NCBI RefSeq assembly: GCF_032854445.1
Contig: NC_088295.1
Span: 47,665,385-47,729,384 of the forward strand
Source: Liolophura sinensis
Lineage: Eukaryota > Mollusca > Polyplacophora > Chitonida > Chitonidae
Reading direction: 5' to 3'
Length of the DNA stretch: 64,000 bases
This document shows, in pieces, positions 23,501 through 34,205 of the stretch (positions within the stretch are counted from its first letter, which is position 1; each line of letters starts with the position of its first letter). The notes under the pieces are model-generated. The model saw nothing but the letters and a program-made list of their open reading frames with translations. It had not been told where the DNA came from and did not search any database. The translations under genes were made by a program, and so were the position numbers.

Positions 23501-24806
23501 TAAAACTTATTTATTTATTATGTGAAATAAACAACAAAGGCATTTACTCTTTTGGTAATGCAGAACAATTTCCTTTCTAGGAACTTGACAGCACAGCTAG
23601 TTCGTATTTCATCACACCCGACAGGACCCAGTGGTTTGACTTTACTTATCCAACAGACTTCAATAGGGTACACATATACTACAGGCTTCCGCAAGAGATG
23701 GATCTTCGATGGCGGCTTTTGATTGACCTGCTGTCTTGGCCTGCCCTCATCCTGACAGTCTTGTCGTTGTTATGCACCGCCTTCGTGCCGCAGATCTTCT
23801 ACAGCGTACGAAATGTTCAGGGATTAACGTGCAGTGCGGAAGGATGTAGAGGGAGAGTTTGTGATATGATATGGTTCTTGTTTGGGAATCTGTTCAAACA
23901 AGGTGAGCGTATGGGGTGAAGGAATTCAGTTTATCTCTGGAATCGGATTCACCAAACCATTTTAACGTCACGTGCATGTACATATAAATTCCATGGCGAC
24001 TAACTGTCGACAAGGCTGGTTGCCATGGTAATTATGTACATGTAAATGTACGAGTGCTTCTTTCATCCAACCCCAGGGTCCGGTTTTAAGAAACTCTTTA
24101 AATTTGAAATTATGCAAAGGTGTTTTTGCTGAAGCAGCATAATACCACACGTATGTAGTGCTTAAGTTTTTTTGGAGAAACTCTCCTGACCTAAGCAATT
24201 TTACTGAAGTTAGGGAGTTTCGTAAAACCTAGCCTTGACGTTCAAAGACCAAAAGACCAATATATTCCCATTACATTCCACTCCTTTAGCAAAATTCTGG
24301 ACATCAGCTTGCACTACTCTCTTTTAATTCTGGATTTATTCCGTTCTCACTGGAAGGTGAACTGGTTTGGGTCAACTGACTCAAATGTTTGACTTATAAA
24401 ACTGGGCTAATTCATCTCAGGAAAGAGAATCATATGACCAGATCAGATGAGTCATGCATCTCAACTGATTATATTACTGACTCGCTTGGTTAGTCGGACT
24501 TGGTTAGCTGATCTAATCATATTGTCCTGAGTTTTATGAGTTGAATTAGAGCAATTGTGTAACTTAGATTTCTGAGTCGTCTGACCCAAACTTTTCTCTC
24601 AGTATATGAATTGTAAATTTTATATCAGGTATATTAAGTTGATCAGTTAAGTCTTGGATGTATAGACTGTAGAATGTTTTCTACCCACGACTCTGCCAGC
24701 TTTCCCCTGAAACACGACGTAATAATGATTAAACAAATCAATGAAGAGGTAGATCCAGTCCTACAATTACCTAAATTAGAGTATGAAATATTTTAAAGCC
24801 TTTTTC

Positions 24807-24902
<96 letters not shown>

Positions 24903-27477
24903 GTATATATATATATATATGCCTATTCATAGTTTTGAAGTTATGTCATAGCTGTGCCCTGAACCAATCATAAGCACACTATTAGTCACGTGACTATAGT
25001 GCTAGAGGTGAAAACAAATTGAATTTAACTCAGGCGAAATAGGTCTTGAATAAGATTTTAGCGTGAATAATGAAAAATATATCTGCTTTTAGACAAGAAT
25101 TTTTCTCTGGAAAAGTAATTAGAATATGCCTAACCATCTAATATGATAGTTTCTTTTTCCCGCAGTACTTTAAACTTGAGAAATTGGCAAAAATCGGCAT
25201 TTCGCCCATTTAGCTCCATGTTATTTATCACCTATGGATACTCAAAGCTATGAATGTATGTGTACATATGTTTTTAGGTCAAGTAATGAGTCACGAAGCA
25301 CAGAAAGATTTCTCTGTACGACTGGTTCTATCAGCTTGGTGTGTCTTCTGCCTGGTGCTCAGCATTACCTTCACGGCTTATCTCGTCCCCGCTTTGGGTT
25401 TCGTCAAACAGCCCATTTTGTTTCATTCCATCGGAGATCTTCTCAACCATGGCGAGTATAAATGGGGTGTTTGGAGCGACGAGAGTTACTACTTTTCGCT
25501 TCTCAAGGTATGGTTTTAAGGCAGGTGCGAATGGATCAAACCAAATGTGCAGGAAACATTTTCCTCATTTACAGATGCTATACAGATACAGAGAGATATG
25601 GTCGTCACATTCGATTATTTTTGAGATATTCTGTTGCTATCTACAGTTGTTGTTCTTCTTTCAGTTTTTTGGCTTCCTCTCCTGCCGTACCTGGGCTCTT
25701 CCCGGTTTCCACCCACCATAATGCTGGCCGCCGTCGTATAAGTGAAATATTCTTGAGTACGGCGTGTACCAATCAAAAATAAAACAAATCTTTCAGTCTT
25801 TAGGACACTCCAGGGCTCAGTTCCGATCCCTGGACAGGGGCTTCTGGATTCCCTCTTGATGACAATATGCGGTTGATCGTGTTTGTTGGATCATTCGCGG
25901 TGTTCCGCTTAATCCGGGGCTTGATGCTTTAATGAACAGTCATTGTGTTTGTATTCGACCTGGAAATTATTCCCGAACAAGGAGTTTGAAATTTGAATTT
26001 GGATATCATGCCTACAATATCTTTTCTGTGTTCCATGCATTGCTGAAAACTGTTGACGACTTCCCTGTGACACGTTATCTACTTTATAAAATATTTATAT
26101 GTTACTTCTTGCATATTCCTTTCGGAACTGGTGTTTTAGGTTGTTTTGGAACCCTTTTATGCTGTTATCGAGGTCTGTTGTTTACGAGTGGTATACGAAT
26201 GTCGGACTTGAGGCTTAGATTCTACCAATTTATCGTGCAAATCTGTATGTCACATGTGAAAAAGATTCTTGGTAAATTGACAAAGTTCTGTGATTTACCT
26301 TGCCTACTCTGTTTTTTTTTATCCATAAAACTGACCTCCGTGCATACTATAAGAATACAAAATATGCTTTTCAACATGAAATTACAAATAATGAATAAAT
26401 AAATAAATAAATAAATAAATAATCTATACCTATGCATTTATCTTTTTTTCAGAGATCCTCCGCCCCCGAATTTCAAGAATTGTATCGCGGTATAATTGAT
26501 TTTAACAAGTCAGACAGCGAAGTGCTGAGTGCGAATGTAGAGGTTCACAAACGAAAAATTCTGACTGAAAAATATGCTTTCATCTCCACATCTATGAGCA
26601 TGGAGTCGTTCGTTGCTGAACATTGCGACGTCGTACGCGTCGACAAATTGGCTGAACTTCCATTTGCTTTTCCGCTGCCGAAAGGCTCAGCCTTTACACC
26701 TTTTATCTCAAAATGGTGAGACACAGAAAAGGTTACAGTAAAATAATTAATAGTGCTTTTTTGTCTAATTATAAATTTGTAATTGGCAATGAATGAGAAA
26801 ACATAAGTATCCAGACTGGTTCAAAACTTGATAGTATGTATACGATATAAGAATTTCAAAAATGTGGTACTATACTTTTAGTGCCTGATCAGGCGCTTTA
26901 GTGTGTGATAGATTCTTTGGAGTCTCAATCTGCAGGATACATACTTAATTTAGTCTTACAATCTGACACCCGTCAAAAGTAGAATGTATACAGGTCCTTC
27001 TATGCAGAAAGAATTTTCACTGGCCAATTAAGTCGACGATAATTAACCAAAATTAAAAGCATGTCTTTCGGGCCCTCTCTCCCGCCTTCCAAATGGGCAA
27101 TAAGGAGAGTTTGCTTAGTGAAAACGCAGAAAAAAAATCATTTTGCTCCGAAATTTTATAACATCCCCCAAAATTTAATGCGATCATGTTCTCAGGCATA
27201 TACTTTTATTTTCTGCCCTAGGATAAGAAACTTCCACGAAAACGGACAGATTGAGCGATGGAAACGGAAATGGATTCCAAAGCGCAATTGTACAGTTGCA
27301 AAGACGAAGTCTGAAGTCTTAACCATGGTGGATGTGCAAAGTCTGTTTGTTGTTGTGGCTTCTGGCACTGTGTTGTCTTTGATTGTGCTAATGTTTGAGC
27401 AGATTTCCTTCCGCTTCCTGAAGCGGAGAGACCTTAAGAAAACGAAGAAATATGTAACATGCCAACGAACCCTTTGA
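17529..27477 (+). CDS. Gene B, copy 1: divergent ionotropic glutamate receptor-like channel (11 exons, 651 aa)
   Basis: Exons: 17529-17607, 18235-18363, 19106-19287, 19829-19948, 21496-21696, 22492-22595, 23107-23176, 23581-23902, 25278-25507, 26453-26715, 27222-27477; all GT-AG, in phase and open. Probable product: a plasma-membrane ligand-gated cation channel subunit. Residues 1-20 form a signal peptide ([14 protein letters not shown]). A short amino-terminal domain spans about 27-170. The S1 half of the ligand domain has [16 protein letters not shown] and [14 protein letters not shown], with the conserved Arg310. M1 is about 341-366, the pore loop about 389-402 ([14 protein letters not shown]), and M3 417-443 ([14 protein letters not shown] in place of the usual SYTANLAAF). 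S2 is about 480-590 and M4 603-627. The usual acidic ligand residue of S2 is not seen ([10 protein letters not shown]). This resembles divergent iGluR/IR proteins; the ligand is unknown. Confidence 0.93.
18524..18866 (-). mobile_element. Second SINE family, tRNA-derived, in gene B intron 2 (copy 1)
   Basis: Read on -, it starts with a tRNA-like head: GGCCCCAATAGCTCAGCTGG, then TAGAGCGTCCGCTTCGGGTC, with a B-box-like GGTTCGGGTCA. The body contains ACGACTGGTTGACTCGTATC and AGTATAATGGCACGGGCTGG, and the tail GACGTTAAACCCAAAGCAC ends near an ACTTATTTACTCATT run. Present in both copies (56628-56970), so older than the duplication. It is not a functional tRNA gene: the anticodon and T arms do not fold properly. 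Confidence 0.75.
19949..20735. other. Gene B intron 4, left part (copy 1)
   Basis: AT-rich intron sequence with no exon recognised between E4 (ends 19948) and E5 (starts 21496). E4 and E5 are both in phase 0, so they can be joined directly. Confidence 0.5.
20736..21270. repeat. Degenerate tandem repeat, about three units of 170 bp (copy 1)
   Basis: Units share landmarks in the same order: a CCGGGCTGTAACTCCAACAG or TGTATCTCCAATTGTTTGCT block, then a GGATACATAGATATACAGAT-type block, then CGCGTCTCACATTTG, a TGTCATGGTAACCA-type block, and a CATAAATAGAAATGATT block. Lies in gene B intron 4; the counterpart is 58690-59225. Confidence 0.6.
22215..22404 (+). mobile_element. 5'-truncated SINE in gene B intron 5 (copy 1)
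   Basis: SINE body 22227-22392, lacking the tRNA head, with CAACCTGCGGATGGTCGTGG, GCTGGCCGCCGTCGTATAAA, the GAGTACGGCGTAAAACACCC tract and an AATA-repeat tail. It is flanked by a 12-bp target duplication TATGGCTTCTTG at 22215-22226 and 22393-22404. Copy 2 has the same insertion at 60180-60373. Confidence 0.92.
24345..24605. mobile_element. Probable MITE or fold-back element in gene B intron 8 (copy 1)
   Basis: The two ends are imperfect inverted repeats. The left end carries GTTTGGGTCAACTGACTC and the right end, read reversed, GTTTGGGTCAGACGACTC; similarity then continues through CTAATTCATCTCA versus CTAATTCAACTCA. It is shared by copy 2 (62315-62575). No coding capacity. Confidence 0.55.
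24811..24920. repeat. AT dinucleotide microsatellite (copy 1)
   Basis: Nearly pure (AT)n, interrupted once by CTG near 24901. The copy 2 array at 62781-62914 is about 24 bp longer. Confidence 0.99.
25657..25797 (+). mobile_element. Internally deleted SINE in gene B intron 9 (copy 1)
   Basis: SINE 25666-25788 with GGTTTCCACCCACCATAATG, GCTGGCCGCCGTCGTATAAG and the TTGAGTACGGCG end, missing its central block. Target duplication TCTTTCAGT at 25657-25665 and 25789-25797. Shared with copy 2. Confidence 0.85.
26391..26422. repeat. AAAT tetranucleotide repeat before gene B exon 10
   Basis: Short (AAAT)n run about 30 bp before the exon 10 acceptor at 26452. Outside the copy 2 window. Confidence 0.9.
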
Positions 27478-28205
27478 GTTTGTGAGTCGTATGTAAGATA
27501 AAATTAAGAACTACACAGTCATTCTTCCCCATATTATACCGGAAATTAATATGTGACGTTTAGCGAATAATTTTTTTTTGTCTATAATCAGCTATTTCTT
27601 CGACGCTTGTTGTCTTGAGTGTAACGTCTGAACAATACGAAATGAGACTGAAACCGAATCTAATGTTTATTTAAAATTATTGAATAGCTTTCACGATATA
27701 TGTGTTTCATTCTCTGTTTTGCTTCCCGACCAGCACATTCTATGTGTAATATACTATAGTACATTGGCCTTCAGAAGCACTAAAGTATATTAGGAAACTT
27801 ATCATTTTATGTAACAACACGGTGTATGAGGAAATATAAAATCCTCAAACAAGGCTGTGCATTGTTGGTTCCGCTTTCCATGGAAATGTTCAGTGTTTGC
27901 CGTCAATACTTGCATGTCGGTATTGTGTCTCGCAAGAGAGTGCGATACCTTTGATGACATTCTGTCAATATTTGAAACCAGCACAAACATATGCGAGTGC
28001 TGTTTGTTTTACGTTATTATCACATCTGTAAATCTTTTGTAAACGTGTATGTCCGGGTTGTGTTTTCGACAAAAACACCAGTAGTGGGCTTTTTTTTTTT
28101 GCCATGTAATGAAGATCGGCTCAACGTATATTCGAGAAAACCGTCAACTATTGCTTTTTCGTTGTAATGAAACGGTTTCCTGGTTCAAACATGTTATTCT
28201 CTCCT
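27478..28205. other. 3' flank of gene B
   Basis: AT-rich sequence after the gene B stop. No canonical AATAAA was found close to the stop; the nearest clear one seen is at about 29119. No other gene. Confidence 0.4.
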
Positions 28206-28440
28206 CGACACACTAAAAACATTCATCTGTTAATTTTAACAGAAAGTCTGTTGTCTTGAGTGATGCTAGAATGCATTCCGTTTTGCAGAAGATTGTTCTG
28301 TTAGTTACAACATATATGTAGCTTAATTTAACATAAAAATTCTATTAGACTAACAGAGTATTATGCCATAATAACAAAATACATTCTAGCATCACAATTT
28401 CTGTTAAAATTAACAGATACATTTTTTGCAATGTGTTGCT
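28206..28440. mobile_element. MITE with about 45-bp inverted termini
   Basis: Left end carries CATCTGTTAATTTTAACAGA, then GTGATGCTAGAATGCATT. The right end is its reverse complement with few changes (TTCTAGCATCACAATTTC, then TGTTAAAATTAACAGATACA). The extreme ends CGACACACT and AATGTGTTG also pair loosely. Interior is non-coding. Confidence 0.8.
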
Positions 28441-29466
28441 AAAATATACCGCCGAAGCGACGTTAGAACATGATCATTCATTTATTCCTTCATGCTAAAA
28501 AAATGGTCTTGTTAAACGTCAGCATTGTCCTTTCTTGACATGGCTAACCTTGACAGAGGAGATTCTTAGGAGGTCATGAGATGTGCCATACCAGACACAC
28601 CAAAAACATTGGCGTCACTCGTACCTCACGCACACATGATTAAAGGGCAAACCACAGTTCTGGTGACGATAACATGACGGCGCGTTCCACTGACTTTCAC
28701 AATGTGTGTAATTTTGTTTATTTTATGCTGTGGTTGCATATAGCGGTTATGCAACATTACAAAGTTTAAACTTAATGTTTTCTAAACTTCATGTGGGAAG
28801 ATTTCCACAGCTTTAGTTTTTTTTTTTTTTTTTTTTACATTATTACCTCTTTAGTTCAGGACCTGTAACATGCCTGTTAAATGCTGATTTGTCATTACTT
28901 TTATAGTACCATACATTGCATTATCCTTTACTCCAATTGCTAACGTTTCTAGAATGGGCTATTAACCAAGAATTGTTGGATTCATGTTAGACTTAAGTAC
29001 AAATTTGTTTCCTTTTGTTTTGTTTTTTCCTCGGCAACATTGTCATTTCCTTCTCTCTCTGAGCAGCATCGGTCTGTCAAAGACATATAGTTTTATTCTT
29101 GGTCATAGTGCAGAGTTCAAATAAACCTGTTTCAACAATCTAAAATAATTTCGACTTTGGATCAGATTTATGTTTGGTTAAAGAATTATGTCTAAGATTT
29201 GCTTTGTGGGTTTGCTCCTGTAAATAGTTCAGACGATCATCAGCGTGGAGTCTGGCTGATTGACGGCTGTAATGCCCGCCTTAGGACTGTGGGCGGACCA
29301 AGAAGACTACTGTCTTTTTTTCAGTATATATTTATATTTGATAATCAGTATATATTTATCTTTCAATGATTCAGAACGAATGCTTCACTACAAATCTCTT
29401 GTAAGGATTCAGGCTCTAAGGCTCAGTTCTGATATTAATAGTAATTATACAAGTAGTACCAGATAC
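28441..29466. other. Intergenic DNA
   Basis: No gene recognised. Contains a T-run at 28820-28837 and AATAAA at about 29119-29124. Confidence 0.4.
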
Positions 29467-30179
29467 TATCTATAGTATACATGGCTCAGTTGGTTAGCGC
29501 GCTTGCGCAGCGTAATGACTCAGGAGTCTCTCACCAATGCGGTTGCTGTGAGTTCAAGTCCAGCTCATGCTGGTTTCCTCTCCGGCCGTACGTGGGAAGG
29601 TCTGTTAGCAACCTGCGGATGGTCGTGGGTTTCCCCGGGCTATGCCCGGTTCCCACCCACCATAATGCTGACCGCCGTCGTATAAGTGAAATATTACCAT
29701 AGCTGTTTGGCGTAGTCCAAAATAGCTTATGTTGTCGAAGGGAGATAACTGTTGTATCTGAATGAAATTAGAGGTATTCCCCTTGTTCCGTAGCAGAACT
29801 GAGAGTTATGACCATTGTCAATATACCGAAAGGCTTTCAATGCGTAAGTCCTTTTCTAAATGAACGAACAGGGATAGGGTTGTGTGTTAAATTAGGGGAT
29901 ATTATCTCCAGAAATATGACAGTGTTTACCAAAATCTCCAAATAATAAAGTATTGTTTACAAAGCATGGTTACCGTTCTGTCGTTGTAAGAGAAAAAATT
30001 TAACGGATGGGTTCTGAAAGGTTATGAATTTGGTGGATAAGTTTTGATTTATGTCATATCTTGCAGTTCAGCAACATGTTAAGCAAAATGGCGGACCATG
30101 TTTTCACGTACTCTTTCTGTGTGTGAGAAGTTGTAAGTTGTTAATTGTGAGGTATAAAATTGCATGTTGGGTCAGGAGA

Positions 30180-31204
30180 ATGCCGAAATCCAAAAGCAAA
30201 TCGAAGAGTGCAGCTCCCTCGGGTTCTGTTGCGTCCAAAAGACGTAAAGCACCCCACCCCAGTGTGAAGGAAGTCACGATGATGTAGGCCTAGTGGATCA
30301 TGGACAGGAAACATCCTGTTATGATGGGATGGTCCAGAGGGACATATGTCAAAGTTTATGCCAAACTGCCAGTCCCACCCAGGCCCCTGAGCTTGAAACA
30401 GGTGATACAAACAACCCTGTTAGTGTCATGTCCTGTAACGCACCTAGTTTGGGATTACATGTGTCGAATTAAACTAGACAAAAAATCATTGAGGGTCAAT
30501 TTGTAGATTTGGCCTCTCTACTTCCGTCCAGCACGGACACACAAAATGAGAGGCGTTTGTCTTTAAATGATAATGGTGAAATTGTCTCCAAGGAAGTCCA
30601 GTCCAAATCTATCGACACATTAGACAAATGGGTAGATGCTTTTCTCATTTACATGGATATTTATATCAGTGCGCACCCAATAGCTACGCGTAGTATGCAG
30701 AAATACATTTACACAATTCGATTAAATGCAAAGAGGGAAGCTATAGGATGGAAAGAGTATGATGTATAATACAGGCTAAGAAAGGGAGGTAACCCATCCA
30801 CTTCGTGGGGAGAGGTTGACATTGAGCTGTGGCTTCTTTACATGGGTTCTAACAGTGGAAGAGCTGTTTCTCATACTTACAAGCAGGGCAGCAGTCAGAG
30901 CAAATGCTATGACTACAACTTAGAAGGCACATGTTTTAAGCATCCTTGTCAATATTTGCATTTGTGCATACGCTGTGGAGGTGACCATCCAATTTCAATG
31001 TGCAACATGCAAAAATCATTTCTCCCTCAGCAACAGCCCTTTCTTGGCGAAAGAAGGACTTCACTCCAGTTTCTCGCTAATACTAGACAAACATTCAACA
31101 CAAACCGGTGCACCTATACCAACCCCAGAGCACGAAACCCATCCCACACCCCCAGATATATGGGCTTTAGGCCGAACCCCAGTCAACCTGGAGGCTTTAG
31201 GTAA
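30180..31204 (+). pseudogene. DIRS-like gag-type ORF, broken
   Basis: Begins with a Lys/Ser-rich stretch (MPKSKSKSKSAAPSG) ending at a stop at about 30285. A second segment, 30509-30769, has features such as DKWVDAFLIYMDIYISAHP. It is cut by an in-frame TAA at about 30767-30769, then continues in the same frame to 31204. The continuation has a Cys/His cluster (CFKHPCQYLHLCIRCGGDHP as a core) resembling knuckles of tyrosine-recombinase retroelements. Non-functional. Confidence 0.7.
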
Positions 31205-33055
31205 ACATCTAGCATTGTATCCTGATAGAGAAGCAGCTCGATCACTTTCTGAGGGGTTTCGTTTCGGCTTTCGTTTACATTATCATGGCCCTCGGCTTTT
31301 TACAGAATCGAGAAACCTCATTTGAGCTCTTGAACATGAGTCTGAATTATGGGAAAAGATGCAGAAAGAGGTAAACTTGGGTAGAATATCTGGGCCTTTC
31401 TCGCAGCGTCCGATATCAAACTTGAGAGTGTCTCCAATGGGGTTGATTCCTAAATCGGACGGGGGCTGGAGGCTCATTACTCACCTTTCATTTCCATCTT
31501 CAGACAGTATTAATAATTTTATAGATCCAGAAATGTGTTCTGTAAATTACACATTTGACAAGGTTTTAGAAATGATAGCTGGGTTAGGTTGTGGGGAACA
31601 GATTGGTAAAATGGATGTCAAATCTGCCTTTAGGTTACTACCCGTTTATCCGGGAGATTTTGATTTACTCGGCACGAAGTTCCAGGGTAACTATTTCATC
31701 GACAAATGTTTGCCAATGGGTGGTGCCATTTCGTGTCGGGTTTTTGAAATATTTTCATCTTTCTTACACTGGCTAACGGTACATACCACAAAATGAAAAC
31801 ACCATTGATCACTACCTAGATGATTTTATTTTTGCTGGAGCTGCAGGTACGAATATATGTGAAAATATCATGTCAACATTTGAAAGACTGTGTTCTGAAT
31901 TAGGAGTCCCTTTAGCTTCCGAAAAGACAGTTAGTCCTTCAACAACTTTCACATTTCCTTGGGTTCGAAATTGACACTGTTCAAATGCTTGTGCGAATTC
32001 CTGCCAAACAAACGTGAGGAATTGTCAAGCCTTTTGGGTGAATTTTTAACTCGTAAGAAAGTAACCTTACGTGAAATGCAAAGAAACTAAATTTCTTTTG
32101 CAAAGCCATTCGGCCAGGTAGAGCATTCATTAGACGTTTTCATGACGCCACAAGTCGAGTGAGTAAACTACCATTTTATTCGAACTGGCGAAGAGCTTCG
32201 TTCCGACATGCAGATGTGGTCACATTTTCTGGACCACTTTAATAGAACAGTGTATTTTTCGAGTGATGTTTGGTCGTCTGAATCGGTTCTGAAATTGTAT
32301 ACTGACAGTGCCGGGTCTACTGAATTAGGATGTGGGGCAATTTTTCATGAAGACTGGGTATTTTACCCATGGCCAGCTGCTTGGGCTGAGATGGAAGTTA
32401 CGTGTGATATAACTTTTCTCGAACTCGTCCCAGTCATTTTAGCTATTATGATATGGGGTAGCAAGTTATCGAACAAGAAGGTGCTGCTAAATATCGATAA
32501 CGAAGCCCTGGTTGTAATCCTGAACAGACAAACATCTAAATCTAGACGTGTCATGGGGCTAGTAAAGGCCCTTTGTTCTGAATACAATGCTTCACAACAT
32601 AACATTTAAAGAGGTGCATATTGCTGGTCAAGTTAATTTAACGGCCGACGCAATTTCTCCTAAACAGTGGGACAGATTCAGAGAAGTGTCCCCTTCAACC
32701 CATGTATCACCAGAGCCGGTCCAAGTCGAGTTCCATACTCCGATCTCCAGCATGAAATTGACAGACTCCTCCGAGCAGCAGTCTCAAAAAATTCACACGC
32801 AACCCAAAGAACTGGTTTAGCTTCTTATTTTCAATTTTGTGTACAAGTAGACATCCAAAATGTTTGGCCTCAGTTCAGCCGCAGTTCATTGTTTCATACA
32901 TAGCTCATTTGTTAATACGAGGTCTAACTTACTCTACAGGAAGGTCGTACTTATCTGCGGTCTCGTACAGATGTAAGTTAGAAGGGCAAGTTGATTACAC
33001 ATCAGATTTTGTGGTCTCCAAATTAATGCAGGGAATGAAACGTATAATAATAATA
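30975..33055 (+). pseudogene. DIRS-like pol: RT, RNase H and start of tyrosine recombinase, broken
   Basis: The frame overlaps the gag end. The RT region has IGKMDVKSAFRLLPVYPGD, KCLPMGGAISC and YLDDFIFAG (about 31813-31842), the last reached only after a frameshift near 31796; an in-frame TGA also lies at 31323-31325. RNase H follows (LYTDSAGSTELGCGAIF, FLELVPVILAI, NIDNEA; about 32290-32600) and ends with a frameshift. The N-terminal core-binding part of a tyrosine recombinase (TYSTGRSYLSAVSYRCKLEG) ends at about 33045. The catalytic R-H-R-Y part is absent, so this copy cannot integrate on its own. Confidence 0.85.
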
Positions 33056-33127
33056 AACGTATTCTGAGATAATCTGGAGTACGTCGTAAAACACATGTCA
33101 AATAAGTAAATAAATATCTATAGTATA

Positions 33128-33404
33128 TATTGTCTATTAAATAGTCAGTGTTATCAATATTGCACTGCTTGATTATTTAGAATGAAATAAATCTAAAAAA
33201 AAGTAAGGCTCATCAGATGGATAGGTGATAACTAGGTATACAAATACTTTCATTTATTTATTTATTTATTTTTTTTTTTTAGATTTTTTGGAGGAGAGTT
33301 AAATACAACCAAATGTTTGAATTCTATGTACAGTGAGTTTTATGAACCATAGGCAATTAACGGCATGTTATTCAGGTAATCTGATGTCAAAAGAAGTTTT
33401 CTAG

Positions 33405-33454
<50 letters not shown>

Positions 33455-34062
33455 GGATTGTTTTGTCTGTGGGCTGTAGGACATGTTTTCTGTAATTTCT
33501 GAAAAATATCTTGTGAAAGCTAATTGTGGGGGATCTTTACACTCACAGCGGTGCATATTTTTGATTTATCAAAAAAAAAGCTTGTCCATGTGTCTGTTGG
33601 ACCATAGTGTGTCATTTTGTAATTGCTTTTCGTTTGTGCATGTATTGCAGGCGTTGTTGCCCAACTCACAGGTCAAAATATTTATTTTGACTTATTTACT
33701 GGACTTGCCTGTTGGATAAACTTTTTTTCCCCAATGCTATACACAACTGGTCTGGACTACCACAGTTAGTCTACCTTTGCTGCCCGCACACAAACTTAAC
33801 CCTTGTCACAATAAGGGAATATTTCTCCCGAGTACTGAAGTCTTATTTTCAGCCAAGAAAAAGATGTTTTTGAATTTAGAGGGTAATAGAATTTGGTTTT
33901 CACCCAGATATAATTCTTGAGGAGACTTTGCTAGGATAATTCATAACCATTGAAATGAAATGTTTCATGATCGACAAAACCTTTCATCTTTGCCTGTTAA
34001 ATCGGCTTCATACCATAACTAATTTTGTTCCAGTTATTCTCATTGTGAATTTCTTTTTACAG
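33128..34062. other. Intergenic or intronic DNA before the CHMP2-like exon
   Basis: Contains an (AT)n array at 33406-33449 and a T-rich run near 33240-33280. I searched for the expected preceding CHMP2 exon and did not find it. Ends in a good polypyrimidine tract and AG at 34061-34062. Confidence 0.5.
33406..33449. repeat. AT dinucleotide microsatellite
   Basis: Pure (TA)n of about 22 units. Confidence 0.98.
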
Positions 34063-34205
34063 ATCTTCCTAGTATTGGTGCCAGTCTTTCTGCAGCAGCA
34101 TCTAAGGAACCACAGGCCACTGCAGCTGCAGGAGGTGGCGGAGGATGAGCACTAGACGCAGACGCTGACTTGGAAGCGAGGCTGGAGAATTTGAGAAAAA
34201 AGTGA
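34063..34205 (+). pseudogene. CHMP2A: Lone CHMP2-type (ESCRT-III) last exon with in-frame stop
   Basis: After an acceptor at 34061-34062 the frame encodes LPSIGASLSAAASKEP and an Ala/Gly-rich linker, then TGA at 34146-34148. In the same frame it continues ALDADADLEARLENLRKK and stops at 34203-34205. The last part is the C-terminal MIT-interacting motif typical of CHMP2A/VPS2, an ESCRT-III subunit that recruits VPS4 for membrane scission. The in-frame TGA would remove that motif. No other CHMP2 exon was found between 27.5 and 34 kb. It kept an intron boundary, so it is not a processed copy; most likely an orphan duplicated exon, or a real exon with a sequencing error. The symbol denotes the parent family. 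Confidence 0.72.

Larger units (their letters stand above)
1..26013. repeat. Segmental duplication, copy 1
   Basis: This stretch matches 43738-64000 in the same orientation; base 1 aligns with 43738, so the unit may extend left of the window. Order and strand of the two genes are the same. By eye, exons differ by about 1% and intergenic DNA by several percent with many small indels. Copy 1 has about 5.9 kb more than copy 2 left of 9741, almost all of it a SINE at 1983-2209 and a DNA transposon at 2703-8503. The right limit given is only where copy 2 runs off the window. Confidence 0.97.
29695..33058 (+). mobile_element. Decayed, 3'-truncated DIRS-like retroelement
   Basis: In order: a basic start (30180), a gag-like segment with a Cys/His-rich knuckle, a DIRS-type reverse transcriptase, RNase H, and the beginning of a tyrosine recombinase. 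It lies inside a SINE. Stops and frameshifts break every open frame, and the recombinase catalytic half is missing. The insertion limits are set by where the SINE stops and resumes, accurate to about 10 bp. Confidence 0.85.
29467..33127 (+). mobile_element. SINE split by a later retroelement insertion
   Basis: The 5' part (29480-29694) has an A-box-like GGCTCAGTTGG, a B-box-like GAGTTCAAGTCC and the body through GTCGTATAAGTGAAATATT. The 3' part (about 33059-33114) carries GGAGTACGTCGTAAAACACA and the AAATAAGTAAATAAA tail. A perfect 13-bp duplication, TATCTATAGTATA, flanks the whole block (29467-29479 and 33115-33127). This shows that both parts were one SINE and that the 3.36 kb between them came later. 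Confidence 0.9.

Noticed and set aside
24811-24920. CRISPR-like or satellite array
   Set aside because: A plain AT microsatellite; no spacers. CRISPR is not expected in an animal genome.
9741-27477. Genes A and B as one long transcript
   Set aside because: Gene A ends in a conserved stop with nearby AATAAA signals, and gene B has its own signal peptide and start codon 5 kb further on.
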